A stretch of 35,237 nucleotides of DNA from an uncultured Rivibacter sp. (GTDB taxonomy: Bacteria > Pseudomonadota > Gammaproteobacteria > Burkholderiales > Burkholderiaceae). Below, in pieces: positions 1-8,631 of the stretch (the stretch's first letter is position 1; every line of letters starts with the position of its first letter). The notes below the pieces were generated by a model. It was not told the origin of the DNA. It saw nothing but the letters and a program-made list of their open reading frames with translations, and ran no database searches. The stretch is taken from positions 1 through 35,237 of the forward strand of contig CAMLNA010000031.1 in assembly GCA_946481025.1 (NCBI GenBank), in the 5' to 3' direction. Both the position numbers and the translations under genes were made by a program.

Positions 1-1334
1 CGGTGGGCGCGGCGGTCGATGCGCATGTCGTCCACGTCGGCAGCCATGGCCGCGGGCCGCTTGGCGCCGCCCCAGCCATTGCGCGAGGTGTCCACGATGA
101 ACGACAGCGTGGCCGGGAAGCCGGCCGCGACGAATTCGCTGCGCAGCCTGTCGATGTAGCTCAGCTCGTCGACCATGCGGTTCCACTCGTAGAACTGCGT
201 GGTGCCGCCGGTACCGACGACGTTGTCGGTGCCGTCGAAATGAGGCTCGTCCAGCGGCGTGTAGTTGGCGGTGTTGGCGGCAAAGCCACGGATCACACCG
301 AGGTTGCCGCCCGGCGTGGCACCCTGCACCAGTTCCTTGAAGCCGGTGATCGCCTTCGAACGGTTGTTGTCCCAGCCCAGCCAGCCCGAGTGGGCGATGT
401 CGAGGTACATGTAGACGTTCTTCAGCGCCGCGAACTTGCCGATGGCGTAGCGGATCCCTTCGACATAGACCTTGTTCTGGTTGACCATGTCGCACACCGG
501 CTTGCCCACGCCCACGTTGGTGAGCATGTTGGGGAAGGAGTCCGGCTCGATGACCGTGACGATGCGCAGCCCCGCATAGGCCGGGCGCGCCACGATGGCG
601 GCGATGCGATCGATGAACTGCGCCTTGTAGAGGGCCATGCCGTTGTTGGCCGACTGCAGCTCGCCGTTGGAGGCGAGTGCCGAGCAGTCGCGGTCCGGCA
701 GGTCGTAGACCACCAGCGTGACGGTCAAGGGCTTGAGCGCACCGCTGCCGCTCTGCTCGCGTTGCTGGGCCAGCGCGGCGTCGAGGTGCTCCACCAGGCC
801 CATCGCTCCCCCGGCGGCCTTGTTGCCGTCGATCGCGGCGATGCGGTCCAGCCACACCGCCGTGGGAAAGCGTGCGGCCTTGATGAGCGTGGCGTCGCTC
901 GACGAGGCGGCCACCTTGGCCAGGGAGCCGGCCACCTTGGCGCTGTAGTCGGGGTCGATGTACAGGAACGCGTTGGCGTAGGGGTTGCCGGTGGTGATGA
1001 GCTCGCCACCCACGGGTGCTGGCGTTGGCGTCGGTGTCGGCGTGGCAGTGGGCGTCGGTGTCGTGCCCGGCACCGGCGTGGGGGTCGGCGTCGCGCCCGG
1101 TGTGGGCGTGGGGCTCGGCGCCGGCGTGGCGGTCGGCGTGGGGGTCGGCGTGACGGCGGGCGTGGGTGTTGGCGACAGCGTCGGCGTGGGGGTGGCGGCC
1201 GCCGGCGGCTGCGCGCCGCCGTTGCCGTCGCTGCCGCCGCAGGCGGCCATCACGAGCGACGTGAACGCCGCCAGCGCGGCGCAACGGCCCCGCGAAAGAG
1301 GGTTGGGTCCGAGGTGTCTGACCTTGTTGGGCAT
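1..1334 (-). CDS. GH6 cellobiohydrolase/endoglucanase lipoprotein (3' end outside window)
   Basis: Predicted secreted cellulase that cleaves beta-1,4-glucan with inversion. About 444 residues are visible and the C-terminus runs off the window. The N-terminus has a signal peptide ending in a lipobox-like MAAC (Cys32), then a Thr-Pro linker at about residues 47-107, then the GH6 domain. Both GH6 signatures are present: [11 protein letters not shown] near 209-219, whose Asp216 matches the conserved Asp175 of Trichoderma Cel6A, and VIEPDSFPN near 261-269, whose Asp265 matches the general acid Asp221. The substrate-tunnel motif [12 protein letters not shown] follows. The ATG at 1334 has GGGAG eight bases upstream. 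It lies 76 bases after apbE in the same direction and is probably the last gene seen of the long minus-strand operon. Family assignment is firm. Exo versus endo mode cannot be told. No cellulose-binding module is visible, so any would be beyond the window. Confidence 0.93.
   Translation of the reverse strand, partial: MPNKVRHLGPNPLSRGRCAALAAFTSLVMAACGGSDGNGGAQPPAAATPTPTLSPTPTPAVTPTPTPTATPAPSPTPTPGATPTPTPVPGTTPTPTATPTPTPTPAPVGGELITTGNPYANAFLYIDPDYSAKVAGSLAKVAASSSDATLIKAARFPTAVWLDRIAAIDGNKAAGGAMGLVEHLDAALAQQREQSGSGALKPLTVTLVVYDLPDRDCSALASNGELQSANNGMALYKAQFIDRIAAIVARPAYAGLRIVTVIEPDSFPNMLTNVGVGKPVCDMVNQNKVYVEGIRYAIGKFAALKNVYMYLDIAHSGWLGWDNNRSKAITGFKELVQGATPGGNLGVIRGFAANTANYTPLDEPHFDGTDNVVGTGGTTQFYEWNRMVDELSYIDRLRSEFVAAGFPATLSFIVDTSRNGWGGAKRPAAMAADVDDMRIDRRAH
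1011..1196 (-). repeat. Thr-Pro linker coding repeat in the GH6 gene
   Basis: Low-complexity DNA built from GTCGGCGTG-like units encodes roughly 60 residues of (PT)n between the lipidated Cys and the GH6 catalytic domain. It resembles the linkers in the Cip1-like and DUF1592 genes of the same operon, so it could mediate slippage or recombination among them. Confidence 0.85.
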
Positions 1335-1410
1335 GGTGTTGGCTCCCTGAAGGTTTGTGGTTGTTTCGTGTGCGGGGCGCGTGGGCGTCAGGCCGTGCAC
1401 CCCACCGGGA

Positions 1411-2328
1411 TCAAAGCGTTCTCTGGTGGATCTGTCCGGCGGCGTCGATGCTCAGGAAACCCACGCCCTGGTCGTGCAGGAAGTCGTGGGCCTGCGGCCC
1501 CTTGAGCATCGCCACGGTGGACAACGCACCGGCTGCCAGGCAGGACGGCGCGCACACGCTGATCGACTGCCAGTGCTGCACCGGCCAGCCGGTGTGCGGG
1601 TCGAGGATGTGGCAGTAGCGCTGGCCGTCGAGCTCGAAGTAGCGTTCGTAGTCGCCGCTGGTGGCCAGGCCTCCGCCGGTCATCTCGATGCCGGCGACCA
1701 CCTCGCCCGCCTTTCGCGGGTGCGCGATGCCGAGCGACCATGCTGCGCCGTCGGCGGCCGCGCCGGGCGCCGCAATGCGCAGGTCGCCGCCCAGGTTGAC
1801 CAGCGCGCTCACGCCGCGTTCGGCCAGCAGCGTGCCGGCCCGGTCGGCCGCGTATTCCTTGCCGAAGCCGCCGAAGTCCAACTCCATGCCGGCGATGGGC
1901 AGCGAGACGAACGGGCGGCGCCAGTCCACCTTCTGCCAGCCCAGCCGCGCGAGCACCTGCTGGAGCTCCCCGGCCTGCGGCAGTCGCGCGGCGCGAAAGT
2001 CCCACACCTGGCGCAGCACGCCGGTGGTGATGTCGAACAGGCCGCCGCTGTGCTCGTACATGCTCGCGGCGAAGCTGAGCAGGTCCGCGGTCTCGGCATC
2101 CACTTCGATGGCCGCACCGCTGCCCGCCGAGGCGTTGATGCGCGACACGATGCTGTCGGCCCGGTAGCGCGAATACTTGGCTTCGATGCGCTGCACCTCG
2201 GCGATGGCCGCATCGACCGCCGCCCGCACCTCGTGTGGGGCACCGCCGCGTGTCTTGATGACACACAAGGTGCCCATCGCCCGGAACTCGAAGGCGACGT
2301 CACCGGAAGGTGCGGCGGCAGCGTTCAC
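1411..2328 (-). CDS. apbE: ApbE-family FAD:protein FMN transferase
   Basis: Transfers FMN from FAD to a Thr/Ser of a partner protein in a Mg-dependent reaction. The 305-residue product shows AMGT (17-20), YSRYRADS (52-59), [12 protein letters not shown] (151-162), NLGGDLR (178-184) and [10 protein letters not shown] (240-249), all typical of ApbE. Two oddities stand out. There is no signal peptide or lipobox, although most Gram-negative ApbE proteins are exported. In the segment AAGALST (265-271) a Gly sits where many family members have the metal-binding Asp of ADALST. A GTG start at 2328 overlaps the stop of the upstream Cip1-like gene by four bases (GTGA), so translation is probably coupled. 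Another GTG lies two codons upstream. The nearest candidate target is the DUF3570 protein two genes upstream, which carries two SGAT motifs. Family call is firm; partner and location are inference. Confidence 0.92.
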   Translation of the reverse strand: MNAAAAPSGDVAFEFRAMGTLCVIKTRGGAPHEVRAAVDAAIAEVQRIEAKYSRYRADSIVSRINASAGSGAAIEVDAETADLLSFAASMYEHSGGLFDITTGVLRQVWDFRAARLPQAGELQQVLARLGWQKVDWRRPFVSLPIAGMELDFGGFGKEYAADRAGTLLAERGVSALVNLGGDLRIAAPGAAADGAAWSLGIAHPRKAGEVVAGIEMTGGGLATSGDYERYFELDGQRYCHILDPHTGWPVQHWQSISVCAPSCLAAGALSTVAMLKGPQAHDFLHDQGVGFLSIDAAGQIHQRTL

Positions 2329-4118
2329 CGGCACCCGATGCGGCTCGTGTGCAGTGCCACGTCGTCGTACCAGACGGTGGTGCCGGCGCCGCTGTACTGC
2401 TCCCAGCCGAGCTTGAGGTCCTTGAGCATGGGGCGCCAGTTGCCGTTGCGCAGCCAGTTGGCATCGACCTCGCCGGTCGCGCTGGCGTCGATCTGCAGGC
2501 CGCTGTGCGCCACGCCGTTGATCCAGGTCTGCAGCGTGCCGGCGGCCTGGTCGACGCCGAACTCGATGCAGTGCCATTCGTTCGGCGTGAGCTTGCTGCT
2601 CATCGCGATGCCGGCCGGGCTGAGCGACGGCACGGTGGCGTCGTCCAGCTCGCGGTTCCACATGACGATGCCGCTCTGCCCGCCCATGCGCAGCTCCTTC
2701 GATTTCGTCTGGAGCATGGAGCCGTTGTTGGTGGACACCGAGCAGTCGCCGCTGCGCGCCGCGGCATCGGTGCCGTCGCACATCGACATGAAGGTGACGT
2801 GCGCGTCGCCCAGGGCCTGCGACAGGCGCAGGTAGTAGCGGCCATAGATCGTGTTGCCCATCGACGCCACGATGTTGCTGGCCATGAAGGTGTGGCCGCA
2901 GTAGTTGGCGCCCGAGGTGATGCGCATCGACCTGCCGCCGCTGCGGAACTGCGCGGTGTCGACCACGGCCGAGCCGCTCTTGTCGGAGCAGTTGGGCGAC
3001 AGCATCACCCAGCGCGAGGCATCGGGCCCGGAGCCGGCCGGCGTGGATTCGAAGTCGTCGCACAGGGCCATCTGCGAACAGCTGGCCGAAGGGGCCGGCG
3101 TGGGGGTCGGCGTGGGCGTGGGCGCTGCGCCGCCGCAGCCGATGCGGCTGCCGGCCAGGGCCACGTCGTCGAGCCAGACGTCGAACTGCCCCGGCGTCGC
3201 GCCGCCCTGGTACAGCTGCCAGCCGATCTTGATCTGGTTGAACGTCGGGAACACGAAGTCCACGTTGTTGCCGCCGTGGTTCTTCGTCGAGACGCTCATG
3301 TCCGGCTTGGCTTCGCCGTCGATCCACACGTTCACCGCGTTGTCGGCGGCGTTCATCTGCCATTCCATGCAGGTCCAGCGCCCGCCCGCGGTGGGCGCGG
3401 AGGTGCGCCAGTTGGTCCAGTCGCCGGTGGGGCCGCCGTCGCTGCCCACGCCCCACAGCGCATTGCCGTTGCCCATGCCGGGGATGTACTGGCCACCCAC
3501 CGGGCGCACCAGCGTGCCGTTGCCGCTGCCCAGTGCCTCCACCATGGTGAAGTGCGCATAGTCGGGCCGCGTGGGGAAGCCATCCACCCACAGCCACATG
3601 CGACCCCAGAAGCTGTTGCCCGGTGGCGCGAAGCTCCGGGGCACCAGGAAGGCCCGGCCGTTGTCCACGGTGTGCAGGTGCAGCGCCGCCTTGCCGCGTG
3701 CGTGCACCGCGTCGATGGTCGCGCTGCCGTTGCCCGTTTCGATGTTCCAGTTCTGGCTGGTGGCCGTGCCCGATGCCGAGGCTTCGAAGTCCTCGCAGAA
3801 GAGGTAGCTGCCGTTCGCACAGCCCGATGCGGCCGGCGCCGGCGTGGGCGTGGGCGCAGGCGTGCTCACCGGCGTCGGCGTGGGTGTCACCGTCGGAATG
3901 GGTGTCGGTGCAGGCGTGGGCGTCGGCGTGGGGCCCGGTGCCGGCGTGGGGGTCGGCGTCGGCGCGCTGGTGCCCGGCGACGAACCGCCATCGCCGGAGC
4001 CGAGCGACGAACCGTCGCCCGAGTTCCAGCTCACCTTGTTTTCATTGCCGCCGCCGCAGGCGGCCAGCAGTGCGGCCAGCACGGTGCCGGCCAGGGTACG
4101 AAGAAGGGGGCTGCGCAT
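2325..4118 (-). CDS. Lipoprotein with two tandem Cip1-like/polysaccharide-lyase-like jelly-roll domains
   Basis: A 597-residue predicted surface lipoprotein with lipobox LLAAC (Cys21). A Gly/Ser then Thr-Pro linker runs to about residue 96. Domain 1 covers about 100-332, a short Thr-Pro linker follows, and domain 2 covers about 351-597. The domains are homologous: each opens with a C-x(n)-LCxDFE motif and closes with KxGWxxY...WxDDVAL..SRIGC. This pattern suggests the concanavalin-like fold of fungal Cip1 and related glucuronan/alginate lyases, but I recognise it from pattern only and no catalytic residues can be assigned. The many Cys suggest disulfides. It sits between the DUF3570 and apbE genes and shares its linker style with the GH6 enzyme, so a role in binding or cleaving plant polysaccharide is likely. 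The ATG at 4118 lacks a clear Shine-Dalgarno. Substrate is unknown. Confidence 0.75.
   Translation of the reverse strand: MRSPLLRTLAGTVLAALLAACGGGNENKVSWNSGDGSSLGSGDGGSSPGTSAPTPTPTPAPGPTPTPTPAPTPIPTVTPTPTPVSTPAPTPTPAPAASGCANGSYLFCEDFEASASGTATSQNWNIETGNGSATIDAVHARGKAALHLHTVDNGRAFLVPRSFAPPGNSFWGRMWLWVDGFPTRPDYAHFTMVEALGSGNGTLVRPVGGQYIPGMGNGNALWGVGSDGGPTGDWTNWRTSAPTAGGRWTCMEWQMNAADNAVNVWIDGEAKPDMSVSTKNHGGNNVDFVFPTFNQIKIGWQLYQGGATPGQFDVWLDDVALAGSRIGCGGAAPTPTPTPTPAPSASCSQMALCDDFESTPAGSGPDASRWVMLSPNCSDKSGSAVVDTAQFRSGGRSMRITSGANYCGHTFMASNIVASMGNTIYGRYYLRLSQALGDAHVTFMSMCDGTDAAARSGDCSVSTNNGSMLQTKSKELRMGGQSGIVMWNRELDDATVPSLSPAGIAMSSKLTPNEWHCIEFGVDQAAGTLQTWINGVAHSGLQIDASATGEVDANWLRNGNWRPMLKDLKLGWEQYSGAGTTVWYDDVALHTSRIGCR
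3831..3965 (-). repeat. Thr-Pro linker coding repeat in the Cip1-like gene
   Basis: Low-complexity tract encoding about 45 residues of alternating Thr/Pro/Ala between the N-terminal Gly-Ser region and the first jelly-roll domain. A shorter related tract near 3081-3125 separates the two domains. Confidence 0.8.
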
Positions 4119-4154
4119 GGATGGACGTGCTGCTGGTGTGCCGCCGTGGCGGGC

Positions 4155-5309
4155 TCAGAACTTCTTGCTCACGCCGACCTGAACGAAGTCGGCGATGAAG
4201 GGGTCGATGGCCGGCGAGCCCTTGCCGAAGGAACGCCACTCGGAGCGCTGCTCGTAGCGTTCGTACTTCATGTCGGCGCTCCAGTCGCCCAGCCGCACCT
4301 CGCCCTTCAGGCCCACGGTCCACGCGCCGAACGCCGAAAGGCGCTGGTCGGTCGACGTGAAGGCCGGCGAGCCCACCGGGCCCGGGAAGATCGACGTGTC
4401 GGCCACCGGGTCGTAGTAGAACCAGGCGGCGCGCTGGGTGTAGTAGCGCACCGACGGCGTGAGCAGGAAGAGGTCGCCCAGCGGCTGCACCCAGGCGGCC
4501 TCGAAGGTGTGGGCACGGATGCCGAAGCTGTCGTGGTAGTAGCGGTAGCTGCTGCGCAGCGTGGCACCCAGGCTCGCGATGTGGTGGTTCCAGCGCGCCA
4601 GCATGGCGGCCTGCTTGCGCAGCCCGGGCCGGTTGTCGAACAGCTTGTACGGGTCGCTGTAGTAGCCCTTGCCGTGGGTGTAGCTCAGGTTGAGCTGCAC
4701 CACGTCGTTGGCCGTGAGCGCCTGCGTGATGCCCGCCATGATCTCGGCGGTGCGCTTCTTCTTGAGCAGGTCCGGGTCGTTGCTCGAGCTGATCTTGTCG
4801 TTCGAGCTGCCGAGCCCGAGGTTGAAGGTCGTGTTGTTGTCGGCGCTGGACACCCGGCCGTCCAGCGAGAACGCGCTCGACTTGTAGTCGTTCTCGGTCG
4901 AATGGGTGACGCCCACGCCGAAGGCGGCACGGTCGAAGTAGCGCATCACCTTCAGGTCGCCGGCAGTGCGCTTGTCTTCCATGCCCTTGTCGACGGTGGC
5001 GCCCGAGACCGACGAGTAGTAGCGCGGCGTGGCGCCCGACACCTGGTCGTGCACCAGCGAGCCTTCGAGCGACCAGCGGCCGGCAATGGGCGCGAGCACG
5101 TAGACCGACGGCGAATCCACCGTGATGCGCTTGAAGCTGGCGGGTTCGTTGCCGGTGTAGTCGGGGTAGCGGGTGCGCACCTCCTGCCGGTCTTCGTAGT
5201 GCAGGTGCCGCACCGACACGATGCCCTGCTCCGGGGCGCCCTGCGCCCGGGCGGCCGTGGGCAGCACGCCCGGCAGGCTCAGCGCCGCCAGCACGATGCT
5301 GCCGAGCAC
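4155..5309 (-). CDS. DUF3570 outer-membrane beta-barrel protein with two SGAT motifs
   Basis: Predicted outer-membrane barrel of about 384 residues: an N-terminal signal ending near ARAQG, repeated amphipathic strands rich in Tyr/Trp and a terminal Phe (VSKKF), as barrels usually have. The DUF3570 family has no settled function that I know of. In this start's numbering, residues 88-94 read DQVSGAT and 102-105 read SGAT. The first fits the D-x-x-S/T-G-A-T/S pattern at which ApbE attaches FMN in NqrC/RnfG-type proteins, and an apbE gene lies two genes downstream. The start is uncertain. GTG at 5309 gives a plausible, if uncharged, signal peptide. A GTG at 5384 would overlap the DUF4266 gene by 26 bases and add an unlikely N-terminus. 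The DUF4266-DUF3570 pairing supports a shared function. Confidence 0.88.
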   Translation of the reverse strand: MLGSIVLAALSLPGVLPTAARAQGAPEQGIVSVRHLHYEDRQEVRTRYPDYTGNEPASFKRITVDSPSVYVLAPIAGRWSLEGSLVHDQVSGATPRYYSSVSGATVDKGMEDKRTAGDLKVMRYFDRAAFGVGVTHSTENDYKSSAFSLDGRVSSADNNTTFNLGLGSSNDKISSSNDPDLLKKKRTAEIMAGITQALTANDVVQLNLSYTHGKGYYSDPYKLFDNRPGLRKQAAMLARWNHHIASLGATLRSSYRYYHDSFGIRAHTFEAAWVQPLGDLFLLTPSVRYYTQRAAWFYYDPVADTSIFPGPVGSPAFTSTDQRLSAFGAWTVGLKGEVRLGDWSADMKYERYEQRSEWRSFGKGSPAIDPFIADFVQVGVSKKF

Positions 5310-5358
5310 CCTGCCCTGCGGCTGGGTTTCCCTTTCCTGGTCGGCGCGCAGGCCCGGA

Positions 5359-5634
5359 TCAGTTGCAACCACAACCACCCCCACCGACGCCGTAGCCGCC
5401 CGTCGCGTTTTCCTTGCTGGTGTAGATGTGCTGGACGTAGCTCTGGTCGAGCACGTCGGCGTTCATCGTCATTTCCTTCTTCGCCAGGTTGCCCTTCTCC
5501 CAGGGCTGCGGCGGCGCGTACACCGTGCAGCCGCCCAGGGCGGCCAGCACGGCGCCGGCCGCGGCGGCACGGCCGAGGCTCCTTGCGAACGCTCCCAACG
5601 CGTCGCTCATGTGTTTGCAGTCGTTGTGTTCCAT
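5359..5634 (-). CDS. DUF4266 mini-lipoprotein with GGGGCGCN tail
   Basis: A 91-residue lipoprotein with lipobox LGGC followed by TVYAPPQPWEKGNLAKKEM, a core that matches DUF4266. It ends in the striking tail GGYGVGGGGCGCN. The two tail Cys separated by one Gly could bind metal, form a disulfide or be modified; no function is established to my knowledge. It lies between tlpA-like and DUF3570 genes, an arrangement I recall from other proteobacteria, often with an apbE gene. The ATG at 5634 has AGAGAAC just upstream and begins eight bases after the TlpA stop; an in-frame ATG at 5610 is a weaker alternative. The neighbouring thioredoxin could keep the tail Cys reduced, which is inference. Confidence 0.88.
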   Translation of the reverse strand: MEHNDCKHMSDALGAFARSLGRAAAAGAVLAALGGCTVYAPPQPWEKGNLAKKEMTMNADVLDQSYVQHIYTSKENATGGYGVGGGGCGCN

Positions 5635-5642
5635 GTTCTCTT

Positions 5643-6143
5643 TCACGGCTGTGCCAGCGCGGCCACGATGGCGTCCTCGAGCGCGCGGCGCTCGTCTTCG
5701 CGGAAGCCGGCATGCACCTTGATCACCTTGCCGTCGGCGCCCAGCAGCACCGAGCTCGGCATGCCCTTGATCGCATAGCGCCTGGCGGTGTCGCCCTTGG
5801 GGTCGTAGGCCACGGCGAACTGCGCCGGCACGTCGGCGAGGAACTTCTCTGCGTCGGTCGCCTTGGCGTCGAGGTTCACACCCACGATCTGCAGGCCGCG
5901 CGGGCCGTACTTGGCCTGCATCTCGTTCATCCACGGGAAGGACTGCCGGCACGGGCCGCACCACGACGCCCAGAAGTCCAGGTAGACCACCTTGCCCTTG
6001 AGCTTGTGCAGGGCCACCGGGCCCCTGGTGCCGGGCAGCTCGAACGCCGGCGCGGGCTGGCCGGGCTCGACTGCCCAGGCCGCTGCGCCGCACACCAGGC
6101 CCGCGGCGAGCATCACCGCCGCGCGAAACCACTTGCTATGCAT
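5643..6143 (-). CDS. TlpA/ResA-like exported thioredoxin
   Basis: A periplasmic thiol:disulfide oxidoreductase of 166 residues. A signal peptide ends near AAWA (about 24). The AhpC/TSA-type thioredoxin fold follows, with active site WCGPC at 61-65 and the cis-Pro region KGMPSS. Proteins of this kind reduce apocytochrome or other periplasmic thiols. Here likely clients are the haem-binding proteins upstream (CVQCH and CSNSACH) or the Cys-rich DUF4266 tail downstream. The ATG at 6143 is chosen because AAGGAG sits seven bases upstream; it overlaps the stop of the cytochrome gene by eight bases, so the two are probably translationally coupled. A longer frame to 6191 would add a non-signal-like extension and lack this ribosome site. 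Confidence 0.93.
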   Translation of the reverse strand: MHSKWFRAAVMLAAGLVCGAAAWAVEPGQPAPAFELPGTRGPVALHKLKGKVVYLDFWASWCGPCRQSFPWMNEMQAKYGPRGLQIVGVNLDAKATDAEKFLADVPAQFAVAYDPKGDTARRYAIKGMPSSVLLGADGKVIKVHAGFREDERRALEDAIVAALAQP

Positions 6144-8631
6144 CGGGAGACTCCTTCGATCGATTCGTTGGGGTATGAACTCGGTTGCCATGCAGCGCCA
6201 GGGCGGCCGCCACGATCAGCACGAGCCAGAGCAGCAGCACCGGCTCGATGGCGCCGCCGCCGACGTTGGTCATCTGCGCGGTGGACTGGCCGGCGAGCAT
6301 CACCTCGCTCTTCTGGCCGTTCATCGTCTGCACGGTGAGCACGCCCGAGCTGTCGCCGGACACGCCGGGCGCGTAGACCACCGACACGCTGCAGGCCGCC
6401 CCGGGCGGCAGCGTCCATGGCACGCTGCGGCAGGCGTCGGCCGCGGAGGTGTCGACGAGGACGAAGGGGCCGGTGGTATTGACCGCCGAGATCGTCGCGT
6501 TGGTCGCGCTGGTGTTGCGCAACACCACCGCCAAAGGCTGCGAGCGCTGGCCCGTCTTGAGGCCGACGGAGCGGTAGTCGAGCAGCGTGGCGCTGGCGGC
6601 GATGCTGCCGCCGCTGGTGCCGCCGCCACTCGCGCCCACGCCGGTTCCCGAGAGCTGCACGGCCGGCGGCGCCGTGCCGTCGGACGACACCTGCAGCACC
6701 GCGCCGTGCGCGCCCGCGGCACTGGGCACGAAGCCCACCTGCAGCGTGCAGCTGGCGCCCGGCGCGAGCTTCGCCCCCGCCGCGCAGCCGCCCGCGGTGA
6801 CGGTGAACGCCGCGGCGTCTGCACCCGACACGCCGGTCGTGCCCAGCGTCACCGTGCCAGGCCCCTGGTTCACCAGCACGAGGCTCTGGCTGGCGGATGC
6901 GGAGCCGACCGCGGTGGCGGCAAAACCCAGCGACGAGGTGCCGCCCTGCCAGGCCAGGGTCGGCAGCGCGGTGTCCGTCCCCAGCCCGGTGAGCACGATG
7001 GAGTTCGGCGAACTCGGCGCGTCGCTCACGACGAGGATGGACTCCGCCGCATTGGCCGCCGCGGGCCGGTACACCACGTTGAGGCGGCACGAGGCCTTGG
7101 CCGGCAGGCTGGCCGGGCAATCGTGGCTCACGGTGAACTCGGTCGAGCTGCTCTCGATGGCAGTGATGGACAGCGGCCCGGTGCCGGTGTTCGCCAGCGT
7201 GATGACGCGCGGCGCGGAGCTCGTGCCCAGCGTCACCGTGCCGAAGCCGAGGGCGACCTGCGAGAGGCCCACTTCAGGCGCCGGCGCATCGATACCGCTG
7301 CCGGAAAGGCCGATGGACACCGTGCCGGCCGGTGCATTGGAAGCCACCTCGATCGAGGCCGCCTTGGCGCCCAGCGTGCCGGGCCGCAGCGCCGCCGTGA
7401 GCGTGCAGCTGCCCTGCACCGGCACGATGGCACCGACGGCACAGCTGCCGCCCAGCACCACGTCCGCCGCGTCGGCGCCCACGGCCTTGATGGAGGTGAA
7501 CGAGAGGCCGGACTCGCCGTTGTTGCTGAGCGTCACGGTGCGGGCCGCACCGGTGGTGCCCACCACCTGCTGGCCGAGGTCGAGCGTGGTGGCGTCGAGT
7601 GCGATGCCGGGGAGCGGCGACGCGTTGCCGCTGCCCGCAAGGCTCACGACGGACGGGCTGCCGGCGGCGTTGTGGGCGACGGCGAGGCTGGCGCTGCGCG
7701 TGCCCTGCGAGGTGGGCTTGAAGCGCACCGCGACGAAGCAGCTGCTGCCGCTGGCCACGCTGCCGCCTGCGGTGCAGGTGGAGCCTGCGTCGAGGAGGTA
7801 GTCGCCGGGCGACGCGCCGCCCAGCGTGATCGACGACAGCACCAGCGGTGCCGTGCCGGTGCTGCTGACGGTGACGCGCTGCGGCTCCGAGGTGCCGCCC
7901 ACGACGCGCGAAAACGACAGCGTGAGCGGCGACAGGGTGACGGCGGGAGACTCGTCCACCGCCGTGCCGGCGAGGCTCACGGTGGAGCTGCCGCCGCTGC
8001 CGTTGTGGCGCACGGTGAGGCTGGCCGCACGCGCGCCCACCGCGGTGGGCTTGAACCGCAAGCTGATGCTGCAGCTGGCGCCGGCCGACACGCTGGTACC
8101 CACCGCGCAGCTGCCGCCGCTCACCTCGAAGTCGCTGCCCGAGGTGACGTCGATGGCGCTGATCATCAGCGCGCCCGCGGCGCCTGCCGCGTTGCTCACC
8201 ACGACGCTCTGGGCCGCGCTGGTGGTGCCGATGTTCTGGCTGGCGAACTGCACGCTGGCCGGCGACACACCGACCGACGGCGCACCGCTGACCGGGATGT
8301 AGGTGGGCGTGCCGCCCAGCGTGCCGGCGATGTAGGCGGCGATGTCGTTGATCTCGGACTCGGTGAGCTTGCCCGACAGGAAGCTCATCTGGCTCACGCC
8401 GCCCAGCGCCGTCCTGATCTTGGGCGCGCTGATGCCGGCCACGATGCGGTTCTGCGGATTGCCGGGCAGCGAGCCGTGGCAGGCGCTGTTCGAGCAGCTC
8501 TGTTTGCCTGCAACCTTGGGGCTGACATACAACTGCTGGCCGTTGGCGGCGTCTTGAGCAGACACCGCGGCCGACCAGCCGCAGGCGGCGAGCGCCAGCC
8601 CTCGCAAGAAGACCTTCAAGCCTTGAGCCAC
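6136..8631 (-). CDS. Cytochrome c domain fused to choice-of-anchor D repeats with C-terminal membrane anchor
   Basis: An 831-residue exported protein. The signal peptide ends near VSAQD. A small class I-like cytochrome c domain follows at about 26-105 with haem motif CSNSACH (46-52), candidate axial Met82 and the C-terminal helix LTESEINDIAAYIAG. The haem motif is CX4CH, not the usual CX2CH. From about residue 120 there are six immunoglobulin-like repeats of roughly 105 residues of the choice-of-anchor D/ASH type, each opening with a pattern like L-x-F-x(4)-G-T and with N-x-G. The protein ends in a Gly-rich stretch, a hydrophobic segment (IEPVLLLWLVLIVAAALAL) and a basic tail, a sorting- or anchor-like end. 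A GTG start at 8631 has AAGGAGG seven bases upstream and overlaps the DUF1552 gene by 16 bases. It probably carries electrons at the cell surface or in the periplasm; the partner is unknown. Confidence 0.88.
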   Translation of the reverse strand: MAQGLKVFLRGLALAACGWSAAVSAQDAANGQQLYVSPKVAGKQSCSNSACHGSLPGNPQNRIVAGISAPKIRTALGGVSQMSFLSGKLTESEINDIAAYIAGTLGGTPTYIPVSGAPSVGVSPASVQFASQNIGTTSAAQSVVVSNAAGAAGALMISAIDVTSGSDFEVSGGSCAVGTSVSAGASCSISLRFKPTAVGARAASLTVRHNGSGGSSTVSLAGTAVDESPAVTLSPLTLSFSRVVGGTSEPQRVTVSSTGTAPLVLSSITLGGASPGDYLLDAGSTCTAGGSVASGSSCFVAVRFKPTSQGTRSASLAVAHNAAGSPSVVSLAGSGNASPLPGIALDATTLDLGQQVVGTTGAARTVTLSNNGESGLSFTSIKAVGADAADVVLGGSCAVGAIVPVQGSCTLTAALRPGTLGAKAASIEVASNAPAGTVSIGLSGSGIDAPAPEVGLSQVALGFGTVTLGTSSAPRVITLANTGTGPLSITAIESSSTEFTVSHDCPASLPAKASCRLNVVYRPAAANAAESILVVSDAPSSPNSIVLTGLGTDTALPTLAWQGGTSSLGFAATAVGSASASQSLVLVNQGPGTVTLGTTGVSGADAAAFTVTAGGCAAGAKLAPGASCTLQVGFVPSAAGAHGAVLQVSSDGTAPPAVQLSGTGVGASGGGTSGGSIAASATLLDYRSVGLKTGQRSQPLAVVLRNTSATNATISAVNTTGPFVLVDTSAADACRSVPWTLPPGAACSVSVVYAPGVSGDSSGVLTVQTMNGQKSEVMLAGQSTAQMTNVGGGAIEPVLLLWLVLIVAAALALHGNRVHTPTNRSKESPDA

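Noticed and set aside
1019..1195. Short-period repeat considered as a CRISPR array or minisatellite
   Set aside because: It is in frame inside the GH6 gene, has no spacers and encodes a Thr-Pro linker.
3..1505. A 500-codon plus-strand frame
   Set aside because: Antisense to the GH6 gene; the product is low-complexity and Arg/Gly-rich, mirroring the Thr-Pro linker.
4155..5384. Longer start of the DUF3570 gene at 5384
   Set aside because: It would begin with an unlikely GTG in the DUF4266 tail and add residues that do not resemble a signal peptide. The GTG at 5309 is preferred, with reserve.
2310..6338. A 1342-codon open frame on the plus strand
   Set aside because: It lies antisense to DUF3570, TlpA and other clearly recognisable genes, and its translation is rich in Arg, His, Gly and Ala with no domain. 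It is an effect of high GC.
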